Positions 22,345 through 32,973 of a stretch of 40,920 nt of DNA are shown one piece after another. This DNA is from Opitutaceae bacterium (GTDB lineage Bacteria > Verrucomicrobiota > Verrucomicrobiia > Opitutales > Opitutaceae), in contig JANYCF010000233.1 of the NCBI GenBank assembly GCA_025360455.1, forward strand, positions 1-40,920. The letters run 5' to 3'. Under the pieces are notes generated by a model. The model was not told where the DNA came from and searched no databases. It saw only the letters and a program-made list of their open reading frames with translations. The translations under genes and the position numbers were made by a program. The number at the start of each line of letters is the position of its first letter. Positions within the stretch are counted from its first letter, which is position 1.

Positions 22345-24195
22345 TCACCGGGAAGCAGCCGGTCCAGACGCAGGCAGCAACAGCGTCGTTAAAATGGGAC
22401 AATACGTGATCAACAGCACGCCGATGAGCATCACGATGAGCAGTGGCAACACCGCCCGGATGGTTTCGCCCATGGGCTTTTTTAAACGCGAGGAAGCTAG
22501 CAACAAATTCAGTCCCACCGGCGGCATCAGGAAACCCAGTTCCATGTTCGCGAGGAAAATAATCCCGAGATGCACCGGATGAAGGCCCAAGCTGACGCCG
22601 ATCGGTACGAGCAGTGGCACCACCACCACGATCGCCGCATAAATCTCGATCAGCCCACCCACGACCAGCAGCACGAGATTGAGACCGAGCAAAAATAACC
22701 AGCGGGATTTGATGTGGACCGCCGCCCAGGCCGCGAGCGCATCGGGGATTTGGGCATCGATGAAATAATTGGTCAGGCCCAGTGCCACCCCGAGGATCAG
22801 CAAAATGCCGCCAATCAATAATCCCGCTTCAGTCAACACGCGGGGACAATCCCGGAAAATATGCAGGTCGCGGTGAATGATCACCTCGATCACAAACGCG
22901 TAAAATGCCGTCACCGCGGCGGCCTCTACCGGGGTGGCCCAGCCACTGAACAGAGCGCCGAGTGAGACGACCGGGAGCAGGAGTTCCCACTTGGCGGACC
23001 AGATGGCGGCGCGCGCTTCGGTGAGATCGAAATGTGTTTCACGGGTGGTCGTTTTGCGGCCGGCCCAGATGCCCCACGCTGCGGTCATAGCGATGAGCAA
23101 CAGTCCGGGAATGAGTCCGCCCAAAAACATTTCCTTGATGCCGACCTTGGCGATGATGGCGTATAAAATTACCGGCAAGCACGGCGGCAGCAAAATCCCC
23201 AGAGATCCGGCGCCCGTCAGCAGGCCGAGGGCGTCGCGCTCCGAATATTTCGCGGCAATCAGCACCGGCATGAGCAGGCCGCCCAGAGCGAGAATAGTGA
23301 CGCCCGAGCCACCCGTTAAAGACGTGAAGAACGCGCAGAGTAACGCCGTGGCAATGGCTGGTCCGCCGCGAAACCAGCCGACCAGGGCTTGAAACAATCG
23401 CACGAGTCGTCGTGAGGCTCCGCCTTCCGCCATGAAATATCCGGCTAAAGTGAAAAGGGGAATGGAGGGCAGGGCTGGATTCGTGACGAGTCGGTAATGT
23501 TCGACCGGTAGGGCGGCGATCGGTTGATCTGCGCCCCAGAAAAGAATCAGGCCCGCGCCACCTAACGTGACAAAAACCGGGGCACCGAGGAGCGTGGCGA
23601 CGAATAGCACCGCCAAGGTGGGCCAGACGAGAGTGGAGGCGGGCCAAGGAGCCCAGAGCCCGAACGCGACCACTGCCGCGATGAAGAGGATCGCATAAAA
23701 ACGCCGGCTCCAGCGGGCTGAGGCCCGATATATCAGCCGCAGGGAGATGGCCCCGAAACCCAGAGGTAAGATCGTCTGAATTATCCAGAGAGGAATGCCC
23801 AACAGTTGGACGTTGCCTCCTTCTCTTTCCGCCAAGACGAATTGAACACTCGCGATACAAAGCAGCAGGGAAATTGCGGCGGAGAAGGATTGGCTGAACC
23901 AGTTGGTGCGACCTTTCCAACTCGCGGGCAGCAATGCGGTGGCGGTGGAGAGTGACAGCAATCGTCCGTCGCGAGCCGCGAGGGCACCACCCAGCATACC
24001 GACTATCAGCGTCAAGTGTTGCACGATGGTGCTGGAGCCGGCGAGACCGGTGTTCCATCCCGCGCGCAGAATAATTTCTGTCACGGGCAAGGCCGCCATG
24101 ATGGCGAGGGCGAAGACGATCAGTAAATTCTCCGTTCGTTGCCAAAAACTGGCGGGGCGTGGAGTAGATTGCCCTTCGAGGAGGCTGATATCCAT
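22345..24195 (-). CDS. TRAP transporter fused small and large membrane subunits (DctQ-DctM, TatQ-M type)
   Basis: A 616-residue polytopic protein. Residues 1-170 form the four-helix Q domain (NLLIVFALAIMAALPVTEIILR at the start), and from about 180 the M domain runs with its typical motifs SIPLFTLAGYFMAEGGAS, FFTSLTGGSGVTILALGGLLMP, LLTGAGSLGILLPPCLPVILYAI and LANMELGFLMPPVGLNLLLAS. The M domain moves substrate by an elevator mechanism driven by a Na+ or H+ gradient. It lies 6 bp downstream of the binding-protein gene. Q-M fusions are common. Together with the TatT lipoprotein gene this fits the TPAT subtype. Confidence 0.93.
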   Translation of the reverse strand: MDISLLEGQSTPRPASFWQRTENLLIVFALAIMAALPVTEIILRAGWNTGLAGSSTIVQHLTLIVGMLGGALAARDGRLLSLSTATALLPASWKGRTNWFSQSFSAAISLLLCIASVQFVLAEREGGNVQLLGIPLWIIQTILPLGFGAISLRLIYRASARWSRRFYAILFIAAVVAFGLWAPWPASTLVWPTLAVLFVATLLGAPVFVTLGGAGLILFWGADQPIAALPVEHYRLVTNPALPSIPLFTLAGYFMAEGGASRRLVRLFQALVGWFRGGPAIATALLCAFFTSLTGGSGVTILALGGLLMPVLIAAKYSERDALGLLTGAGSLGILLPPCLPVILYAIIAKVGIKEMFLGGLIPGLLLIAMTAAWGIWAGRKTTTRETHFDLTEARAAIWSAKWELLLPVVSLGALFSGWATPVEAAAVTAFYAFVIEVIIHRDLHIFRDCPRVLTEAGLLIGGILLILGVALGLTNYFIDAQIPDALAAWAAVHIKSRWLFLLGLNLVLLVVGGLIEIYAAIVVVVPLLVPIGVSLGLHPVHLGIIFLANMELGFLMPPVGLNLLLASSRLKKPMGETIRAVLPLLIVMLIGVLLITYCPILTTLLLPASGPAASR

Positions 24196-24201
24196 GATGC
24201 G

Positions 24202-25263
24202 TTAAGGCTGCCCGGCGGGGGCGTGGCTCCGGTATTCCGCGATCAGACGAAAGACTTCATCATAGATATCCTCCGGCACCAACGTGCCGCGCACCCGGGG
24301 CTGAAGGTTGTCCGCTAATTGTTTCCAGGCGGCGTTGTTTTCCGCGGGGATGGAATGAACTTTCAGGCCGCGTGTCTGCATGACCTGCACCGATTTTTCG
24401 CTCTCTTCGCGACTTTGGGCGCGGAACTTGGCGCCGGTGGCGTCGCAGACTTTGCGCAACTGGGCTTGGAGTTCAGGAGATAATTTTTCCCACACATCCC
24501 GACGGATGACCGCAGCTCCGACAATGGGGCTCCAGTTCAAGTCGAGCATGTGCGGGGCTGGTCCATAAAATTGACCCGCCAAAGCAATGAGCGGCGGGAC
24601 AGGCACGACGTTGATCATATCCGTGTTGAGACCAAGAATGATATCGGTCGTCTCCAAGGCCACGGGGCGGTAGCCGATGGCTTTCATGATCTCCGCTTGT
24701 CGGACATCGCCCGACAGCGTGAACATTTTCATCTTTTTGAAATCATCCGGATGGATGCCTTGTTCTTTGGAAAAGAAACGGACCCAGCCGGCGTCGCCCC
24801 AAAACAGTACTTCAAACCCTTTGTCGCGCAGTCGCTGCTCCAGCAGCGGGCGCATTTTCTCCCGCACATAATCGACTTCCTCCCACGTCTTGAAAAGCAT
24901 GGGGATGACTTGCAGGCCGGCGATGCCTTGATCGATTTCGGCGAGACCCACGGCGGTGAGGACGCAGGCGTTGAGCTGCTTGATCCGCATTTTTTTCACC
25001 ATCTCGCTTTCTCCGCCCAGCCGGCCGTCGGGATAGAGAATGAGTTTGACCGATCCGCCGGATAATTTCTGCCATTCTTCCCCGAGTGCCTGTAAGGTTT
25101 GGTGCTGCGCGGTGCCACTGGGTAAAAGCGTACCGAGCCTAATGGTGGTTTTTTCACTCGCGCCGAGGGCGCTGCCCCAGCTGAGCCCAATCAAGAGCAA
25201 GCTCAACACGAGCCGGGTGGGCGTGACTTGAAGGTGAGGGGAGCGGAATGAAAAGGGACGCAT
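24202..25263 (-). CDS. TRAP transporter substrate-binding protein (DctP/TatP-like)
   Basis: From ATG 25263 the protein has 353 residues with a signal peptide (helix RLVLSLLLIGLSWGSALGA). The mature part shows DctP features: TIRLGTLLPSGTAQHQTLQALGEEW, GGSVKLILYPDGRLGGESEMVKKM, then GLAEIDQGIAGLQVIPMLF, and VLFWGDAGWVRFFS, and a late NWSPIVGAAVIRRDVWEKL. The first motif matches the usual (A)-P-x-G-x-x-x at the ligand cleft; the Arg that binds carboxylates cannot be assigned by eye. It probably works with TatT, whose gene is 4 bp upstream, and delivers its ligand to the Q-M permease. Confidence 0.9.
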   Translation of the reverse strand: MRPFSFRSPHLQVTPTRLVLSLLLIGLSWGSALGASEKTTIRLGTLLPSGTAQHQTLQALGEEWQKLSGGSVKLILYPDGRLGGESEMVKKMRIKQLNACVLTAVGLAEIDQGIAGLQVIPMLFKTWEEVDYVREKMRPLLEQRLRDKGFEVLFWGDAGWVRFFSKEQGIHPDDFKKMKMFTLSGDVRQAEIMKAIGYRPVALETTDIILGLNTDMINVVPVPPLIALAGQFYGPAPHMLDLNWSPIVGAAVIRRDVWEKLSPELQAQLRKVCDATGAKFRAQSREESEKSVQVMQTRGLKVHSIPAENNAAWKQLADNLQPRVRGTLVPEDIYDEVFRLIAEYRSHAPAGQP

Positions 25264-25267
25264 GCGT

Positions 25268-26209
25268 TTAAGGAGAGGCCGGACTATCGATGGGTAGGAA
25301 CAACTCGTCAATCCGTCCGAGCAACCAGCGGGCGCGGCGTTGCATGACCACATTGACCAGTCGGAACTCGGGCCGAGCATTGACCTCGATCGCGAGCGCT
25401 TGTTGCAGCAAGGTTTGGAATTGGGCGCGATTTTGTTGCTGGACACAGACGGCTTCGGCATACGCCACGAGCGGACTCGCCTGCGCATTGTTCCCGAGGC
25501 TCATCGCCCGTTCAAAATGTTGCAACGATCGCGCGGCGGGATCGCCTTTGCCGCCGGCCCGGCTCATTTCGTAAGTGATGAGAAAGGAGTGGATCGCTCC
25601 ATAGTCGTAGGTTTCGTCGAGCTCCAGCGCGCGGTCGATGAGTGCTTCGGTGAGGGGCAAATCGGCGATGAGCGCGGGATCATCCTTGGCCGAGGCAATG
25701 GCCGCGGCCCATGACACGGCGGTCCAATAAAGCAGGTGCACATCAGCAGCCCGACATGCACTCAGCGCGGCGCGGTGATTTTGGCGCAACGCAGCAGTTA
25801 GGCCGGGGTGGGCCACTTCGAGTCCGCGCAGTCCGTAATCGCGACCACGCAGGTAAAGTCCGCGCGCGCGCGCGCGCAGGTTCGCCGCGGCAGTGACATC
25901 GTGTTCCTCCATGATATCCAAATCCTGCTGAATAAAAGCGTAGCTATATTGGGTGAAGCCGCTCGCGGCGGCGTAGAGCAATCCGGCATGACGGGGATTT
26001 TCCGCCAACAGGCTTTCCATGAGCTTCAGGCTGAAAGGGGCGGCATCGCGGATCAGTTCGGGATCGCTGTCGCTGGCAAAAGTAGTGCCGCCCGCAGCGA
26101 GCGCATCGCCGAGTTTGTTGACCGCGACGCGATTCATCGAGGAGCAGCCGCCGAGGACGACGGCGATGAAGCCGGTGAAAAGGATGCGGAGCGGCGGGAG
26201 GCGGTTCAT
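25268..26209 (-). CDS. TatT-like TPR lipoprotein of a TPAT transporter
   Basis: A 313-residue lipoprotein (lipobox VLGGC, Cys22) made of helical pairs. It matches the TatT family described from Treponema pallidum Tp0956: MNRVAVNKLGDALAAGG, DSDPELIRDAAPFSLKLMESLLAENPRHAGLLYAAASGFTQYSYAFIQQD, then RAADVHLLYWTAVSWAAAI, and ALELDETYDYGAIHSFLITYE with the family's YxYGAxH pattern. In that system TatT forms a trimer with the P component and probably hands over a hydrophobic ligand. It is the first gene of the operon T-P-QM. A (CG)7 run at 25861-25875 encodes the RARAR part and could be slippage prone. Confidence 0.9.
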   Translation of the reverse strand: MNRLPPLRILFTGFIAVVLGGCSSMNRVAVNKLGDALAAGGTTFASDSDPELIRDAAPFSLKLMESLLAENPRHAGLLYAAASGFTQYSYAFIQQDLDIMEEHDVTAAANLRARARGLYLRGRDYGLRGLEVAHPGLTAALRQNHRAALSACRAADVHLLYWTAVSWAAAIASAKDDPALIADLPLTEALIDRALELDETYDYGAIHSFLITYEMSRAGGKGDPAARSLQHFERAMSLGNNAQASPLVAYAEAVCVQQQNRAQFQTLLQQALAIEVNARPEFRLVNVVMQRRARWLLGRIDELFLPIDSPASP

Positions 26210-26298
26210 CGGGGATGGAGGGGGAGTGTTGCGCAGAAATAGCTACACCGCTTGAAGCCGGCTGCAAGTTAAACGAAAGGCCCGGCGAAATCTGTGCT

Positions 26299-26342
26299 CA
26301 GGCGTTGAGCGGTCAGAAGATCCTGCGACAGGAGAACGCCTG
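26299..26342. terminator. inverted repeat between vapC and the TRAP operon
   Basis: CAGGCGTT (26299-26306) and AACGCCTG (26335-26342) enclose a smaller palindrome, TCCTG-cga-CAGGA (26320-26332). It lies in the 147-bp gap after the vapC stop and may end the vapBC transcript. No long T tract follows on the minus strand. Confidence 0.4.
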
Positions 26343-26356
26343 ATGTTCTTTGCTCT

Positions 26357-26749
26357 TCAGTCCAGCCGAGTGAGGACGCGCAGGCCGGGGATCTGGCGGA
26401 AGTGGGTGTCGGTGGTGAGGACCGCCGCGTCGGCTTGCAGCGCGCAGGCGGCGATCAACAGGTCGGGTGCGGGGAGCACGATGCCTTTGCGGTCGAGTGT
26501 CCACGCCAGGCGCGCTGCCTCTTCCCACGCAGCATTGCCGGTGGGGAGGTACAGCATGATGGAGTAGTGTTCCTGAAACCGGCGAAGCACCCGGGGATCA
26601 CGCAGGCCGCGGCACACCTCCATGATCACCATGCCGCAGGTCGTGAACTCGTGGTGGTCGCAATGAGTGGCGAGTACTTGAAAGGGATCAAGTCCGGCCC
26701 GCAGCCGGCTGATGTAGAAATTACTATCGGGAAGTACGACGGCGGCCAT
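26357..26749 (-). CDS. vapC: VapC toxin (PIN-domain ribonuclease)
   Basis: A complete 130-residue PIN protein with all four acidic metal ligands: Asp8 (LPDSNFY), Glu44 (MEVCRG), Asp96 (PAPDLLIAA) and Asp114 (LTTDTHF). VapC toxins cleave tRNA or rRNA when the antitoxin is degraded. Its start overlaps the end of vapB by 26 bp, so the two are translationally linked. In contrast to the VapC fragment at 5344-5574, nothing is missing. Confidence 0.92.
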   Translation of the reverse strand: MAAVVLPDSNFYISRLRAGLDPFQVLATHCDHHEFTTCGMVIMEVCRGLRDPRVLRRFQEHYSIMLYLPTGNAAWEEAARLAWTLDRKGIVLPAPDLLIAACALQADAAVLTTDTHFRQIPGLRVLTRLD

Positions 26750-26996
26750 AGGGAGCCTGTTTGTTTTCGGAAACCATCATGCCGTGGCTTTCCAGTGCAT
26801 CGACCGGGGTGGGCGTATAGGCGGCCCGGAGCTGATTGGGAGTCAATCCGAGGCCTTGCTGGAAAAGTTCCTTCATTTTGTGCCGGCGTGCCATATCGGC
26901 GAGTGCCATCTCGACCGCCTGCGTTTTGGTCTTGGCTCCGGTGACTTTCATGACGTGGGCCAGAACGTCTTCATCAATGTGCATAGTCATTTTCAT
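26724..26996 (-). CDS. vapB: VapB antitoxin
   Basis: A 90-residue antitoxin. MKMTMHIDEDVLAHVMKVTGAKTKTQAVEMALADMARR fits the MxxTxxID-x-x-[LV]-x-x-x-x-x-x-[TS]-G-x-[KT]-T-K-x-x-x-V-x-x-A-L form of type II VapB (a ribbon-helix-helix DNA-binding fold), followed by KMKELFQQGLGL and a longer C-terminal arm that would fill the toxin groove. Two 20-bp palindromes just upstream (27009-27028 and 27041-27060) are probable operators for autoregulation by the VapBC complex. Confidence 0.9.
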   Translation of the reverse strand: MKMTMHIDEDVLAHVMKVTGAKTKTQAVEMALADMARRHKMKELFQQGLGLTPNQLRAAYTPTPVDALESHGMMVSENKQAPYGRRRTSR

Positions 26997-27008
26997 GATG
27001 TGAGCAAC

Positions 27009-27060
27009 GTATGGTCAGCAAACCATACCGCAAGTGGAATGTATGGCTAACGAGCCATAT
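27009..27060. promoter_or_regulatory. paired operator palindromes upstream of vapBC
   Basis: Site 1 is GTATGGT-6-ACCATAC (27009-27028) and site 2 is GTATGGC-6-GCCATAT (27041-27060). Both have 7-base arms and 6-base spacers, and their starts are 32 bp apart, about three helical turns, so both face the same side of the DNA. They lie 13-64 bp upstream of the vapB start, where autoregulatory TA operators occur. Confidence 0.75.
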
Positions 27061-27143
27061 CGCGGCATTTTTGCTGGCAGTGGGTGGATCGCACGACGTG
27101 CGGTTAACCCAAGCACTAAGAGGGCATTTAAAAGCCTGCTGAA

Positions 27144-27230
27144 GGTAGGGCGGATTATCTTAATCCGCCGAGATTGGGAGAGCGGCGTTCGTTGCTGCGG
27201 CGCGTTAGGGATAACGCGCCCTGCCTTTTT
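27144..27230. repeat. double-hairpin interspersed element
   Basis: Between outer repeats GGTAGGGCG (27144-27152) and CGCCCTGCC (27217-27225) lie two perfect hairpins: GGCGGATTA-tct-TAATCCGCC (27149-27169) and GGCGCGTTA-ggga-TAACGCGCC (27199-27220). A T5 run follows, so on the plus strand the right hairpin could act as a terminator. The outer ends resemble those of 31408-31517. It fills most of the gap between vapB and the lipoprotein gene. Confidence 0.7.
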
Positions 27231-27271
27231 AGACGTCCCCCAAGACGTTGCGACCGCAGTTTGCGCTGAAG

Positions 27272-27757
27272 TTAGCGCGATTTCTTTCGTTGATAGGTGA
27301 GCGGGTCGTTGAATAATTTCGGGTTCGCGAGGTTCTGTTTGATGAGTTGCTGGAGGGCGCTCCGGCTTTTTGTTGTGTCTGGGATCACTTGATCGCTTAC
27401 GCTTTGGAGGCTGAGCTGTGCGCCATCGGCGGAGAGCCGCCAGACAAAATAAATATATTTTCGGTCCGTCGAGTTGAGATCTTGCACGCTCACGAAAGCG
27501 GTGCCGGCAAAGTCGGAGTGGAAGACCCGATAGATGTCGTTATCCATGGAGACAACATAGGTCGACTCGTCGTACTGGCGCACATGCATGAGTTCTTCCT
27601 TCGTGCTGTCCTTGTCCACCGCCACCCAATCGCCCAGCAGGCGGGCGTCGATCTGGTGGGTTGGTTTGGCGGTGAGGGAGAAGGTATAGTTGCAACCGCT
27701 GAGAACCATGAGGCCGATCACGGCGCAGAGGCCGGCAAGGATGTGGTTTGTCTTCAT
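27272..27757 (-). CDS. small lipoprotein of unknown function
   Basis: From ATG 27757 the protein has 161 residues with the lipobox VLSGC (Cys22). The mature part is strand rich: LLGDWVAVDKDSTKEELMHVRQYDESTYVVSMDNDIYRVFHSDFAGTAFVSVQDL and then YIYFVWRLSADGAQLSLQSVSD. The L-x-G-x-W start and the alternating pattern recall lipocalin-like or single beta-sandwich lipoproteins, but no family can be named. It follows hppA on the same strand but is separated from it by an intrinsic terminator, so it probably has its own promoter. A longer start at 27802 would break the signal peptide. Confidence 0.65.
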   Translation of the reverse strand: MKTNHILAGLCAVIGLMVLSGCNYTFSLTAKPTHQIDARLLGDWVAVDKDSTKEELMHVRQYDESTYVVSMDNDIYRVFHSDFAGTAFVSVQDLNSTDRKYIYFVWRLSADGAQLSLQSVSDQVIPDTTKSRSALQQLIKQNLANPKLFNDPLTYQRKKSR

Positions 27758-27926
27758 GTCGCTTAATGTTACGGACCCAAGGCGGAATGGCCATCCTAAC
27801 AAATGTTAATTTGGCCGTCGCTGGCCGGATAAGGACGCACGGGTTGAACTGCGGCGATCCTGCCACAAAAACAACGGATTAATTTTGCCGCAATTCATGG
27901 TCGAGGTGCGACACGAGGACGGAAAA

Positions 27927-27956
27927 CAAAAAAGCCGCGGTGGCTGCCGCGGCTTT
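27927..27956 (-). terminator. intrinsic terminator of hppA
   Basis: On the minus strand AAAGCCGCGG, six bases and CCGCGGCTTT form a perfect 10-bp stem (27931-27956) followed by further T residues (27927-27933). It lies 36 bp beyond the hppA stop. Confidence 0.9.
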
Positions 27957-27992
27957 GGTCGATGAGGCGGGGGCGAGCCCGCCCGCAGCGTC

Positions 27993-30470
<2,478 letters not shown>

Positions 30471-30594
30471 GGCAGGGTAGGGTTTACAAAACGCGGATGC
30501 ACCCCGGAGGCTGACGAACGCGTCGCGTTGAGGCCAGTTCAAACTCTGAGCGTCGTTGGGCAAAAATTACGCACGGATTGCTGCAAAAAATAGC

Positions 30595-30644
30595 GCGTAG
30601 CGCAGTGTTCGTTGGGAGATGCCGGCGGGAAGCCTGCGCTACGC
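30595..30644. repeat. inverted repeat in the hppA / ABC intergenic region
   Basis: GCGTAGCGCA (30595-30604) and TGCGCTACGC (30635-30644) are perfect 10-bp arms around 30 bases with a GCCGGCGGG core. A second short palindrome, ACGGCCTCTGCCGT, follows at 30660-30673. The region separates divergent genes and must hold both promoters; no clear -35/-10 pair could be chosen. Confidence 0.6.
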
Positions 30645-30715
30645 CTGTCTGCAGGAGCACGGCCTCTGCCGTTGACGCGCGAGACCAATTGATCCTCCCT
30701 ACTCCTTCCCATTGC

Positions 30716-31396
30716 ATGTCACTGCTCGCGATCAAAGATCTGGTAAAGAGTTACCCCCGGCCCGATGCCGGAACGCAGCGCGTGCTGGACGTGCGGGAGT
30801 TTTCCCTCGCAGCAGGGGCGCAACTGGCCCTGCGCGGTGAGAGCGGTTCGGGCAAGACGACTTTTCTTAATCTGATCGCCGGCATCCTGACGCCTGATAG
30901 TGGCTCCATCGTGCTCGCGGGTCGTAAACTGGCGACGCTCGGGGAAGCGGCGCGCGATCGGCTCCGGGCCGAGACCATCGGCTATATTTTCCAGACCTTC
31001 AATCTGCTCCAAGGTCACACGGTGCTCGAGAATGTGGAACTCGGCATGGCGTTCGGTCGCGGAGTGAAACGGGCGCACGCCGAAACTTTGCTGAAACGGG
31101 TGGGGCTCGGGGATAAGCTCTCCCAATATCCGCGTCAGCTCTCCACCGGCCAGCAACAGCGTGTCGCCGTGGCCCGCGCCCTCGCTAACTCGCCCCAACT
31201 CGTGCTCGCCGACGAACCGACCGGTAATCTCGACCGCCGCCATGCCCGCGAATCGCTCATGCTGATCCGTGAGGTGTGTTACGAAACCGGCGCGGCGCTC
31301 CTGCTCGTGAGCCACGACGAACGCGTCCTCGCCAGTTTCGAGCACATGCGGGACTTTGCGTTGTTGAACCGGGCGCAGATGGAGGGTGTGCGATGA
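30716..31396 (+). CDS. LolD/MacB-type ABC transporter ATPase
   Basis: From ATG 30716 the protein has 226 residues, the normal size for this family. Walker A is GESGSGKTT, the Q-loop [24 protein letters not shown], the signature [15 protein letters not shown], Walker [13 protein letters not shown] and the H-loop LLVSHDERV. The Q-x-F-N-L-L-x-x-x-T-V-x-E-N-V motif is typical of ATPases that partner FtsX-fold permeases in mechanotransmission, as in LolCDE and MacB. The matching permease gene follows after 172 bp that hold a palindromic element. No membrane-fusion protein gene is nearby. Confidence 0.92.
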   Translation: MSLLAIKDLVKSYPRPDAGTQRVLDVREFSLAAGAQLALRGESGSGKTTFLNLIAGILTPDSGSIVLAGRKLATLGEAARDRLRAETIGYIFQTFNLLQGHTVLENVELGMAFGRGVKRAHAETLLKRVGLGDKLSQYPRQLSTGQQQRVAVARALANSPQLVLADEPTGNLDRRHARESLMLIREVCYETGAALLLVSHDERVLASFEHMRDFALLNRAQMEGVR

Positions 31397-31407
31397 CGGT
31401 ATTGATT

Positions 31408-31517
31408 GTGGGTAGGGCGCGACCGCGACAAGTGCAGCAGCCTTGGCGGCTGGGCGCGCCATCATGCGATAATACATTCGATCTTCGCGGCGGTCCCAGC
31501 GGTCACGCCCTACCCAC
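31408..31517. repeat. 110-bp palindromic element inside the ABC operon
   Basis: The ends are 19-base inverted repeats with one mismatch: GTGGGTAGGGCG and seven more bases at 31408-31426, and the complement at 31499-31517. Inner stems include GCAGCAGCC-TT-GGCGGCTG. The element sits between the ATPase and permease genes, which should otherwise be adjacent. Its ends resemble those of 27144-27230. Confidence 0.75.
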
Positions 31518-31533
31518 GGCAACTTACGGTCAA

Positions 31534-31564
31534 TCCAAAATCCAGAATCGAAAATCGAAAATCT
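31534..31564 (+). repeat. short A-rich near-tandem repeat before the permease
   Basis: Four units close to a(a)tcSaaaatc follow one another (aatccaaaatcc, agaatcgaaaat, cgaaaatc). The same cgaaaatc word occurs at 39044 and 40413 in other intergenic repeats of this window. It lies just before the permease start and replaces a Shine-Dalgarno sequence. Confidence 0.5.
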
Positions 31565-31568
31565 CTGC

Positions 31569-32771
31569 ATGATTTGGAATTTGATCTACCGTTCCCTCCG
31601 CCAACACGCGCTCTCGACGTTCGTGACGGCAGCGAGCATTGCGCTCGCCTGCGGCCTCTTGCTGACTGTGTGGGTGGTGAAGACCCAGTCGCAGTCCGTA
31701 TTTGCTGCGACCAACTCCGGATTCGACGCCGTGCTCGGTGCCCGTGGTTCCAAACTTCAGCTCGTGCTCAATGCGATTTTCCATCTTGAAGCCTCGCCGG
31801 GCAATATCAACGCGGCTGACTTCGAAATGATCAGCAGTCACCCGGCCGTGAAGACCGCCATCCCTATCGCACTCGGCGATAATTTTTTCGGCTGGCGTAT
31901 CGTCGGTACGGTCGAGCCATTGTTTGCCGGCTTCGAACGTGCTCCGGGCAAACCTTACGTCTTCGCGACTGGCGGCCGGAATTTTAAAATCGGCACGTTG
32001 GAGGCCGTCGTCGGCGCCTACGCTGCCCGCCAGCTCGGCTGGAAAGTTGGCACCCACTTCAAGCCGTATCACGGCCTCGCCTTTGACCCGAAGGCGCAGC
32101 ATGAAGAGCTCTACACGGTCGTGGGAATTCTTGAGCCCACCGGCACGCCCGTCGATCGCGTGATCTGGATTCCGCTCGAAGGGGTGCAGACGATGAGCGG
32201 CCACAATCCGCTTGCGGCCACCGAACTCAGCGCCGTGCTCATCCAACTCCGCGCACCCACGGCCGGACTGATGCTCGATATGATGATCAACAAACAAGGC
32301 AAACGCCTGACCTTCGCCTATCCCATCGGCGCGATCGTTGCGGAGTTGTTCAACAAAATCAGCTGGGTGGACCAAGTGCTGACCCTGCTGGCGTGGCTCG
32401 TGGCGGTGGTTGCGGCGGGCTCGGTGCTCGTGAGCATCTATAATTCCATGAGCGCCCGGCAACGCGACATCGCCATCCTGCGCGCGCTCGGGGCGCATCG
32501 CCGGACCATTTTCGGCGCCGTGGTAGGCGAGGCTGCGGTCATCGGTGCGGTCGGTTCGGCGGCCGGCTTTGCGGTTTTTGCGGTGCTCGCGACTTTTGTG
32601 GCTTCAATTATCCAAGCGCAGACGGGCGTGCTGCTCGATCCGCTCAAATGGAATCCTGTTTTCTGGTGGGGCCCGACGGTCTTCGTCGCGCTGTGTGCGA
32701 TTGGCGGATTGGTGCCTGCGCTTAAAGCTTATGGGGTATCCGTGGCGGAGACGATTGCGCCCGTCTCATGA
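31569..32771 (+). CDS. FtsX/MacB-fold ABC transporter permease
   Basis: A 400-residue permease. It has an N-terminal helix (ALSTFVTAASIALACGLLLTVWVV), a periplasmic region of about 220 residues (MacB_PCD-like: SGFDAVLGARGSKLQLVLN, then AIPIALGDNFFGWRIVGT), and three C-terminal helices of the FtsX domain, with YNSMSARQRDIAILRALGAHRRTIFGAVVGEAAVIG as the typical coupling-helix region. Partner of the ATPase 30716-31396. The periplasmic part starting VLGARGSKLQL is found in permeases of the DevC/LolC-like group. The substrate is unknown: lipoprotein release, peptide export or cell-wall signalling are all possible. Confidence 0.9.
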   Translation: MIWNLIYRSLRQHALSTFVTAASIALACGLLLTVWVVKTQSQSVFAATNSGFDAVLGARGSKLQLVLNAIFHLEASPGNINAADFEMISSHPAVKTAIPIALGDNFFGWRIVGTVEPLFAGFERAPGKPYVFATGGRNFKIGTLEAVVGAYAARQLGWKVGTHFKPYHGLAFDPKAQHEELYTVVGILEPTGTPVDRVIWIPLEGVQTMSGHNPLAATELSAVLIQLRAPTAGLMLDMMINKQGKRLTFAYPIGAIVAELFNKISWVDQVLTLLAWLVAVVAAGSVLVSIYNSMSARQRDIAILRALGAHRRTIFGAVVGEAAVIGAVGSAAGFAVFAVLATFVASIIQAQTGVLLDPLKWNPVFWWGPTVFVALCAIGGLVPALKAYGVSVAETIAPVS

Positions 32772-32936
32772 CGGATGCAATCCGTTATGGCCGGGCGTCG
32801 CCATTGTCGGGACGGATGCAATCCGTCCCGATTGGCGTCCACGATGCCCCATCGCAATGAGCGAGGTGCCAGAAAAATCAATACCCGGTCATTTTAGTTT
32901 TACTCACCGACTTTGGTGAGTGTTCAATGGGGCATC
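32765..32936. repeat. composite of palindromes downstream of the permease gene
   Basis: GACGGATGCAATCCGT occurs twice (about 32769 and 32811), the second time extended to GGGACGGAT-gca-ATCCGTCCC and embedded in a wider inverted repeat CGCCA...TGGCG. A stem ACTCACC-6-GGTGAGT lies at 32902-32921, and GATGCCCCAT (32843-32852) pairs with ATGGGGCATC (32927-32936). The region may end the ABC transcript and reach into the leader of the methyltransferase gene. Confidence 0.6.
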
Positions 32937-32973
32937 GCCAGACCCCGGCGGTTTCCCCGCGGTGTGCAAAATT

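Noticed and set aside
25861-25875. (CG)7 run as a phase-variation switch in the TatT gene
   Set aside because: It is a short run of a common codon pattern (Arg-Ala) in a GC-rich gene with the frame intact; slippage is possible but nothing supports a switch.
27034-27300. Plus-strand frame of 88 codons upstream of the lipoprotein gene
   Set aside because: It reads through the vapBC operator and the double-hairpin element; no family resemblance.
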